Shown piece after piece: positions 57,152 to 64,000 of a stretch of 64,000 nt of DNA. The notes beneath the pieces are model-generated. The model worked only from the letters and a program-made list of their open reading frames with translations. It searched no databases and was not told the origin of the DNA. The first letter of the stretch is position 1; each line of letters starts with the position of its first letter. Source of the DNA: Tsukamurella pseudospumae (GTDB lineage Bacteria; Actinomycetota; Actinomycetes; Mycobacteriales; Mycobacteriaceae); contig NZ_LSRE01000010.1 in the NCBI RefSeq assembly GCF_001575205.1, positions 62,001 through 126,000 on the forward strand, given 5' to 3'. The position numbers were made by a program, and so were the translations under genes.

Positions 57152-58114
57152 CTACTCGGGCTTAGTGCCCGTGATGGCCAGGTTGTAGAAGAACTTGCGC
57201 GGCACCACGCGGCGCAGCACGTTCTCGTCGAGCGCGGACAGCTTCTTCCAGCCGCCGAACGCGAACCCGGCCCAGCCGAAGCCGAGCTTCTCCGGCGGCA
57301 CGGCCGCCTCGAAGGTACGCACCGGCCAGCCCAGGAAGGCGGCGGTGAACTCGTCGGTGGTGGCCTTGACCTCGACGGCGCCGGCGCGGGCCGCCATGGC
57401 CTCCATCTCGTCCGGGTCGAAGGTGTGGATGTCGACCACGGCCTCGAGCGCCGCGGCGCGCGAGGACTCGTCGAGCTCGGCCTGCGGGCGGCGCCAGTCC
57501 GCGAGGAAGGGCAGCTTCGTCGCGTTGGTGGTGATGCCCCAGGTGATGCGACCGAGCCACCGGGCGTAGAAATCGCCGATCGTGGTGGGCTCGCCCGCGA
57601 AGACGAAGCGGCCGCCCGGCTTGAGCACGCGCAGCACCTCGCGCAGCGACTGCTCCACATCGGGGATGTGGTGCAGCACCGCGTGGCCCACGACCAGATC
57701 GAAGGTGTCGTCCTCGTACGGGATGGTCTCGGCGTCGGCGACCCGGCCGTCGACGGTGTGCCCGAGAGCCTCTCCGTTGCGGAGCGCGACCTTCACCATG
57801 CCGGGCGAGAGGTCCGTGACCGAGCCGGTCTCGGCGACGCCCGCCGACAGGAGGTTGAGCAGGAAGAAGCCGGTGCCGCAGCCCAGCTCCAGGGCCCGGC
57901 CGTAGGGCTTCTCGTTGTCCCCGCCGGTGGCGGCCTCGAAGCGGTCGCGGGCGTAGTCGATGCACCGCTCGTCGAAGCTGATGTGCCACTTCTCGTCGTA
58001 CGTCTCGGCTTCCCAGTCGTGGTAGAGCACCTGGGCGAGCTTCGTATCGGAGAACGCGGCCGCAACCTCGTCCGCGGTGGCGTGCGGGTTGGGGGCCGGC
58101 TGCTGGTCGGTCAT
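57152..58114 (-). CDS. SAM-dependent methyltransferase (Rv3038c type)
   Basis: The 320-aa protein has motif I A-L-E-L-G-C-G-T-G-F-F-L-L near residue 74, V-T-D-L-S-P-G-M-V, D-A-E-T-I-P-Y, F-D-L-V-V-G-H-A-V-L-H-H-I-P-D and L-K-P-G-G-R-F. These are those of small-molecule methyltransferases of the UbiE/ArsM type. The C-terminal third is family-specific (F-G-W-A-G-F-A-F-G-G-W). First in a two-gene unit with the THUMP-like gene. Substrate unknown. Confidence 0.87.
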   Translation of the reverse strand: MTDQQPAPNPHATADEVAAAFSDTKLAQVLYHDWEAETYDEKWHISFDERCIDYARDRFEAATGGDNEKPYGRALELGCGTGFFLLNLLSAGVAETGSVTDLSPGMVKVALRNGEALGHTVDGRVADAETIPYEDDTFDLVVGHAVLHHIPDVEQSLREVLRVLKPGGRFVFAGEPTTIGDFYARWLGRITWGITTNATKLPFLADWRRPQAELDESSRAAALEAVVDIHTFDPDEMEAMAARAGAVEVKATTDEFTAAFLGWPVRTFEAAVPPEKLGFGWAGFAFGGWKKLSALDENVLRRVVPRKFFYNLAITGTKPE

Positions 58115-58216
58115 GAAGGCCTTTCGAGAAGATTGTTCCCGTCAGGTTACCGCCCGGTCAGTTCACCGCCAACCCGCGTGATGAGAACGCGTTCCACCAC
58201 AGCCGCGGACGGGGAG

Positions 58217-59005
58217 TCACTTGCCGACGAACTTCGCCTTGCCCGGACCGTTCTCGATGAACGAGGTCATGCCGATGGTCCGGTCCTCGGTGGCGAAGAG
58301 GCCCGCGAACAGGTGCCGCTCGATCGCCAGGCCCGTGTTCAGGTCGGTGTCCAGGCCCTGGTCGATGGCCTGCTTGGCCGCGCGCAGCGCCTGCGAGGCC
58401 GCGCCCGTGAACTGCTTGGCCCAGGTCAGGGCGGCGTTGTAGACCTCGTCGGGCGCGACGACCTCGTCGACGAGACCGATCTGCAGGGCCTCGTCGGCGC
58501 CCACGAACCGGCCCGTGAAGACCATGTCCTTGGCCTTCGCCGGACCCACCAGGCGGGCGAGGCGCTGCGTGCCGCCGCCGCCGGGGATCACGCCGAGCAG
58601 GATCTCCGGCACGCCCACCTTGGCGTTGTCGCCCACGATCCGGCGGTCGGCGCCCAGCGCCACCTCGAGGCCGCCGCCCAGCGCGTACCCGGTGACGGCC
58701 GCGACGGTCGGCTTGGTGATCGACGCGATCGCCGACAGGCCGCTCTGGAGCAGCTTGATGGCCTCACTCATGTCCGTGTAGCCCATCGCCTGCATCTCCT
58801 TGATGTCCGCGCCGGCGGCGAACACCTTCGGGCCGCCGTACACGACGACGGCCTTGATGTCGTCGCGGCGGTTCACCTCGTCGGCGAGGGCCAGGAGCTC
58901 GGTCTGCACCTGCGAGTTGATCGCGTTCATCGGCGGCCGGTTCAGGCGGATGGTGCCGATACCGGGGTGCTCGTCGGAGGTCTCCAGGGTCACGAATTCA
59001 GTCAT
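58217..59005 (-). CDS. echA17: Enoyl-CoA hydratase/isomerase (EchA17 type)
   Basis: The 262-aa crotonase has the acyl-CoA pocket V-F-A-A-G-A-D-I-K-E-M, the oxyanion-hole G-Y-A-L-G-G-G-L-E-V-A-L, and the catalytic Glu region D-N-A-K-V-G-V-P-E-I-L-L-G-V-I-P-G-G-G-G-T-Q-R-L. It adds water to trans-2-enoyl-CoA in fatty-acid breakdown. The name follows position relative to the mycobacterial order. ATG 59005. About 100 bp without recognisable signals separate it from the methyltransferase gene. Confidence 0.9.
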   Translation of the reverse strand: MTEFVTLETSDEHPGIGTIRLNRPPMNAINSQVQTELLALADEVNRRDDIKAVVVYGGPKVFAAGADIKEMQAMGYTDMSEAIKLLQSGLSAIASITKPTVAAVTGYALGGGLEVALGADRRIVGDNAKVGVPEILLGVIPGGGGTQRLARLVGPAKAKDMVFTGRFVGADEALQIGLVDEVVAPDEVYNAALTWAKQFTGAASQALRAAKQAIDQGLDTDLNTGLAIERHLFAGLFATEDRTIGMTSFIENGPGKAKFVGK

Positions 59006-59071
59006 GACCCAAGAGGTTACCGGGTGCCCGGAGATTTAGTTGGACGTCCACGTATTCGCGCAACGGAGCCG

Positions 59072-59692
59072 TCAGTAGATCGTGGCTCCCGCCGCGTACT
59101 CCACGTGCCCCGGAAACTCCCGGTCCTCGCGCCGCATACCGTCGACGATGGCGACGGGCGTCAGGTCCGCGGCCTCCGCGGCCCACCCCAACGCGTCCTC
59201 GACGGTCTCAAAGGGCAGGAGCTGGTGCAGCTGGGAGTACGTGGGCGCCATCAGCTTGTTGCGGCCGCCGAGCCACGCATCGATCACCGCCTGCGGGCTG
59301 TGCCACCCCGCCGACACCGCCTCGGTGGTCACGCACCGCGCCTCCTGCCCGACGGGCAGGGCCGCGAGGTAGAACATCGTGTCGTAGCGGCGCGGCCGCC
59401 CGGGTGGAGTCACCCACCGCGACAGCGGTACCAACTCGTCCGGGTCGACGCGGACGCCGCACTCCTCCTGCGTCTCCCGCGCCGCGGTCACCGTCAAGTC
59501 CCCGTCGTCCGACGGCTCGATGCCGCCGCCCGGGAACACCGTCACGTCGGGCGCGAACTCCATCCCGCTCGCCCGGGTCTGCACGAAGACCTCCAGGCCC
59601 GACGGTGCCGTCCGCAGCAGCAGGACCGTGGCCGCGGGCCGGATCGGGACGTCCGCGAGATCGCGCCGGTGCCCGGCGCCCTGCCCACTCAT
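59072..59692 (-). CDS. NUDIX hydrolase (Rv3040c type)
   Basis: The 206-aa protein has F-P-G-G-G-I-E-P-S-D-D-G-D-L-T-V-T-A-A-R-E-T-Q-E-E-C-G-V in pieces that form a nearly standard Nudix box, then W-V-T-P-P-G-R-P-R-R-Y-D-T-M-F-Y. The latter is shared with the larger NUDIX protein at 7517, so the two are paralogues. Its start overlaps the ABC ATPase stop by 4 bp. Probably hydrolyses a CoA- or nucleotide-derived compound. Confidence 0.88.
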   Translation of the reverse strand: MSGQGAGHRRDLADVPIRPAATVLLLRTAPSGLEVFVQTRASGMEFAPDVTVFPGGGIEPSDDGDLTVTAARETQEECGVRVDPDELVPLSRWVTPPGRPRRYDTMFYLAALPVGQEARCVTTEAVSAGWHSPQAVIDAWLGGRNKLMAPTYSQLHQLLPFETVEDALGWAAEAADLTPVAIVDGMRREDREFPGHVEYAAGATIY

Positions 59693-60567
59693 GCCTGCAG
59701 CCTCCTCCGACCGGGACGCGACGCTCTGCGCGCGAAGTAGCGGCCGTCCACCTCGTCGAGCAGGATCCGCTGGCTGAAGGTTTCCGAGAGCACCTCGGCC
59801 GTGAGCACGTCAGCGATGAGACCCTGCGCGACGACGCCGCCCTCCTTGAGCAGCAACGCGTGCGTGAACCCCGGCGGGATCTCCTCGACGTGGTGCGTCA
59901 CGAGCACCGTGGCGGGCGCGTCCGGATCCTGCGCGAGCGTGTCGAGTCGGGCGACCAGTTCCTCGCGGCCCCCGAGGTCCAGACCGGCGGCCGGCTCGTC
60001 GAGCAGCATGAGCTCCGGATCGGTCATGAGCGCCCGGGAGATGAGCACGCGCTTGCGCTCACCCTCGGAGAGCGTGCCGAAGCGACGGTTCGCGAGATGC
60101 TCGGCGCCCATGGACTCGAGCACGTCGACCGCGCGGCTGATGTCCACGGCGTCGTACCGCTCGCGCCACCGGCCCAGCACCGCGTAGCCGGCCGAGACCA
60201 CCACGTCGGTCACCAGCTCGTCGTCGGGCACGCGAGCCGCGAGCGCCGCCGTGCTGACGCCGATCCGGGCCGTCAGGTCCTGCACCACGGTCTTTCCCAG
60301 CACCTCACCGAGGATGTGGGCCGTGCCCGCCGTCGGGAAGACCTGCGCGGATGCGAGGCGCATCAGGGAGGTCTTGCCCGCGCCGTTGGGGCCGATCACG
60401 ACCCACCGCTCGTCGATCTCCACGCGCCAGTCGATCGGACCGACGAGGGTGCGCCCGTCGCGCCGCAGGCTCACGCCGCGGAAGTCGACGAGCAGGTCCT
60501 GGTCGGGTTCGTCGGCCTCGGCGGGCGCGACGGCGGGGGCGGTGGAAACAGCGGCGGGATCGGACAC
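59689..60567 (-). CDS. ABC transporter-type ATPase (Rv3041c type)
   Basis: The 292-aa single ATPase domain has Walker A G-P-N-G-A-G-K-T-S, signature L-S-E-G-E-R-K-R-V, Walker B L-M-L-L-D-E-P-A-A-G-L-D, and switch His in V-T-H-H-V-E-E-I. The signature and the T-H-H motif resemble soluble ABC proteins of the ModF/YbbP-like group. No permease gene is adjacent, so a cytoplasmic role is possible. GTG 60567 is chosen because it opens the conserved region; the frame runs up to 60909 across the divergent gene's start. Confidence 0.87.
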   Translation of the reverse strand: MSDPAAVSTAPAVAPAEADEPDQDLLVDFRGVSLRRDGRTLVGPIDWRVEIDERWVVIGPNGAGKTSLMRLASAQVFPTAGTAHILGEVLGKTVVQDLTARIGVSTAALAARVPDDELVTDVVVSAGYAVLGRWRERYDAVDISRAVDVLESMGAEHLANRRFGTLSEGERKRVLISRALMTDPELMLLDEPAAGLDLGGREELVARLDTLAQDPDAPATVLVTHHVEEIPPGFTHALLLKEGGVVAQGLIADVLTAEVLSETFSQRILLDEVDGRYFARRASRPGRRRLQA

Positions 60568-60616
60568 ATCCCCATCCTGCCGCACGGGGTCGGTCGCGGT
60601 TGGCAGGATGGTCCCC

Positions 60617-62767
60617 GTGTCCACAGACCACCGCTCCCCGTCTCCCGGTGCCGCCACCCCGCTCGGCGCCCTCCCGCTGCCCGGCGGCGTGAACTTCGCC
60701 GTGCACGCGCCCCGCGCCACCGACGTGTGGGTGTGTCTCGTCGACGTCGACGAGGCGGGGGTCCGGCACGAGCAACGGCTGCGGCTGCCCACCCAGACCG
60801 CCGGCGTGCACCACGGCTTCGTCGCGGGGATCGGTGAGGGCACGCGGTACTGCCTGCGCGCCGCAGGCCCCTGGGAGCCGGAGACCGGGCTGCGGTTCAA
60901 CGAGCGCAAGGCCCTCGTCGACCCGTACGCCCGCAGGATCGACGGCGCGCTGGGCGACGGCGCGGCCCTGCTGCCCTACGGGGAGGACGGCGGACCGTCG
61001 GACGTCGATTCGCTCGCCGACATCCCGCTCTCCGTGGTCACCGGGACGCCCCCGGCGCCCGAACCCGGCCCGGGCGTGCCGTGGGACCGGACCGTGATCT
61101 GCGAGGTGCACGTGGGCTCGTACACCGCGCGGCATCCCGGCGTGCCCGAGGAACTGCGCGGCACGTACCTGGGCCTCGCCCAGCCCGCGGTGCTCGAGCA
61201 TCTGCGCAGGATCGGCGTCACGGCAGTGGAGCTACTACCGGTGCAGGCGTGCCTCACCGAGCCCGGCGTGCGCTCGCGGGGCATGCGCAACCACTGGGGC
61301 TACTCGACGGGGGCGTACTTCGCCCCGGATCCCCGGTACGCGGCGCGTCCGGGCGAGGAGGTCGAGGAGTTCACCGCGATGGTCTCCGCGCTGCACGCGG
61401 CCGGCCTCGAGGTCCTCATGGACGTGGTCTACAACCACACGGCGGAGGAGTCCGTCGCCGGACCGTCGCTGGCCTGGCGCGGCCTCGACGCCCCCGGCTA
61501 CTACCTCCTGGAGAACGGCGACGACCTGGACTACACCGGGTGCGGCAACACCGTCGACTGCGCGTCCCCCGCGGCGCTGCGGATGGTGCTCGACAGTCTG
61601 CGCCTGTTCGCCGGCGAATACGGCGTCGACGGATTCCGGTTCGACCTGGCGAGCGTGCTCGGCCGCGGCCGCACCGGCACAGGACCCCAGGGCCCCGTCA
61701 TCCCGTTCGACCACCGCGCGCCCCTCTTGTCGGCCATCGCCGCGGACCCGCTGCTGGCCTCTCGCAAGCTCATCGCCGAGCCCTGGGACGCAACCGGTGA
61801 GGGCTACCGGGTCGGCGGTTTCCCGGCGGTGTGGGCGGAGTGGAACGACCGCTACCGCGACACCGTGCGGTCCTTCTTCGCGGGCGGCAGCACCGTGGGC
61901 GACCTCGCCTCGCGCGTGTCCGGCAGCCAGGATCTGTTCGGCGCGCAGGGCCGCTCGCCCTTCTCGTCGATCAACTTCGTCACGGCTCACGACGGCTTCA
62001 CCGCCCGCGACCTGGTGAGCTACGAGCGCAAGCACAACGAGGCCAACGGCGAGAAGAACCGCGACGGCACGGACAACAACCACTCCGTCAACCACGGATT
62101 CGAGGGCGGCACCACCGATCCCGCGATCCTCGCCGCCCGCGCGGCCCACGTCCGGGCCCTGCTGGCCACCCTGCTGCTGTCCACGGGCACGCCGATGCTC
62201 CTCGGCGGCGACGAGCTGGGGCACACGCAGTACGGCAACAACAACGCCTACTGCGTGCCTCTCGACACCCCCGCGGCCGATGCCTTCGCCGTGGACTGGG
62301 ACGCCGCCGACGCCGACCTCACCGCGTTCGTCGCGCGCGTCGCGATGGTGCGGCGGGCGGCCCCGGTGCTACGGCAGCACGAGTTCTTCGACGGCCGCGC
62401 GACGCAGGACGGGGAGCCCGACCTCGCCTGGTTCGCCGCCGACGGTGCCGAGATGCCCGGAGACGCCTGGCAGTCGCCCGAGGTCCGGACGTTGCAGGCC
62501 TGGGTCGACGGCTCCGACGTGCGCTCCCCCGGCCACGACCGGGCCGTCCCCGAGAAGGACGCGCTCATCATCTGGCACTCCGGCGGCGACGCCGTCGTCG
62601 TCCTCGGCGGGCCGGAGACGTGCACGCACGGTTGGGAGCTCATCGTCGACACCTCGCAGCCGGGGGGCGCACCCGCCGATCGGCCGGACGGCGGTCCGGC
62701 GGTGTTCGGCTCCCGCGCGGAGGTCACGGTCTCGGGGCCGACGGTGCTGGCCTTCCAGCAGGTCTGA
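60617..62767 (+). CDS. glgX: GlgX/TreX-type glycogen debranching enzyme (GH13)
   Basis: The 716-aa enzyme hydrolyses alpha-1,6 branches. It has an N-terminal CBM48 domain (G-V-N-F-A-V-H-A-P-R-A-T) and an (alpha/beta)8 barrel: V-Y-N-H-T-A-E, D-G-F-R-F-D-L-A (nucleophile Asp), L-I-A-E-P-W-D (acid Glu), and F-V-T-A-H-D-G. N-H-W-G-Y-S-T is typical of GlgX/TreX. Start: GTG 60617 with a CAGGAT box 7 nt before it, or ATG 60608 in the same frame. Divergent from the ABC gene. It has no partner debranching genes here and acts in glycogen or trehalose metabolism. Confidence 0.9.
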   Translation: MSTDHRSPSPGAATPLGALPLPGGVNFAVHAPRATDVWVCLVDVDEAGVRHEQRLRLPTQTAGVHHGFVAGIGEGTRYCLRAAGPWEPETGLRFNERKALVDPYARRIDGALGDGAALLPYGEDGGPSDVDSLADIPLSVVTGTPPAPEPGPGVPWDRTVICEVHVGSYTARHPGVPEELRGTYLGLAQPAVLEHLRRIGVTAVELLPVQACLTEPGVRSRGMRNHWGYSTGAYFAPDPRYAARPGEEVEEFTAMVSALHAAGLEVLMDVVYNHTAEESVAGPSLAWRGLDAPGYYLLENGDDLDYTGCGNTVDCASPAALRMVLDSLRLFAGEYGVDGFRFDLASVLGRGRTGTGPQGPVIPFDHRAPLLSAIAADPLLASRKLIAEPWDATGEGYRVGGFPAVWAEWNDRYRDTVRSFFAGGSTVGDLASRVSGSQDLFGAQGRSPFSSINFVTAHDGFTARDLVSYERKHNEANGEKNRDGTDNNHSVNHGFEGGTTDPAILAARAAHVRALLATLLLSTGTPMLLGGDELGHTQYGNNNAYCVPLDTPAADAFAVDWDAADADLTAFVARVAMVRRAAPVLRQHEFFDGRATQDGEPDLAWFAADGAEMPGDAWQSPEVRTLQAWVDGSDVRSPGHDRAVPEKDALIIWHSGGDAVVVLGGPETCTHGWELIVDTSQPGGAPADRPDGGPAVFGSRAEVTVSGPTVLAFQQV

Positions 62768-62800
62768 CCGAGCTGCCCGGCGATCGGCCGGGCGCCGGGC

Positions 62801-64000
<1,200 letters not shown>

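Noticed and set aside
56231-59740. 1169-codon open frame on the plus strand
   Set aside because: It is antisense to four well-supported genes (THUMP-like, methyltransferase, echA17, NUDIX) and is Arg/Gly/Ala/His-rich, as expected from high third-position GC.

Overview
The window looks like chromosome from a high-GC Mycobacteriales actinobacterium. The gene order of its backbone matches the Mycobacterium tuberculosis Rv3015c-Rv3042c neighbourhood as I remember it: MetE-like, mnmA, iscS, PlsC, GNAT, etfA/etfB, a methyltransferase + GH57 + GT4 trio, hexapeptide transferase, PQQ-repeat lipoprotein, THUMP-like protein, methyltransferase, echA17-like, NUDIX, ABC ATPase and serB. Many starts look leaderless, with a TANNNT box 6-7 nt before the start codon. 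A Tsukamurella-like genus is a guess only; nothing here fixes the species.

Layout. 1-7.4 kb: backbone (YjbR-like fragment, Amt, MetE-like, MnmA, IscS, and an acyltransferase pair resembling ornithine-lipid enzymes). 7.4-30.7 kb: a first accessory block. It holds a NUDIX hydrolase, a MarR regulator with a 24-bp palindromic operator, the whole mycofactocin locus (mftR, mftA-mftG), a nicotinoprotein alcohol dehydrogenase (mno/mdo) with a MoxR ATPase + VWA pair, a second iron-type alcohol dehydrogenase with an MnoS/MnoR-like two-component system, the mycofactocin methyltransferase mftM, and a copper-oxidase/two-component region. 30.7-39.4 kb: backbone (ETF, methylglucose-lipopolysaccharide-type glycan genes, Rv3034c/Rv3035-like genes). 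39.4-56 kb: a second accessory block with beta-ketoadipate genes (pcaJ, pcaI, pcaF and a LysR), a hydroxyquinol/resorcinol-type operon (FAD hydroxylase, C-C-type hydrolase, maleylacetate reductase, intradiol dioxygenase), thioesterase, XRE + methionine aminopeptidase, metA, TetR + esterase, aminotransferase and two small unknown genes. 56-64 kb: backbone (THUMP-like, methyltransferase, enoyl-CoA hydratase, NUDIX, ABC ATPase, GlgX-like debranching enzyme, serB cut by the window end).

How it works together. In block one, MftA-MftG and MftM make and methylate the glycosylated redox cofactor mycofactocin. Mno and the second dehydrogenase are probable users, MftG probably re-oxidises the cofactor, and MnoSR-like proteins would sense and activate. 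The three transcription starts of this module (mftA, mno, second dehydrogenase) each carry a TGTGA-N6-TCACA-type palindrome 30-40 bp before the start codon, which suggests one shared regulator. In block two the operons connect: an acylresorcinol- or resorcinol-type compound would go to hydroxyquinol, maleylacetate, beta-ketoadipate, and finally succinyl-CoA + acetyl-CoA. A third notable item is metA, which is flanked by an 85-bp near-identical direct repeat of the 3' end of the neighbouring tetR.

No tRNA, rRNA, CRISPR array, IS element or prophage was recognised. No gap between genes exceeds about 210 bp.
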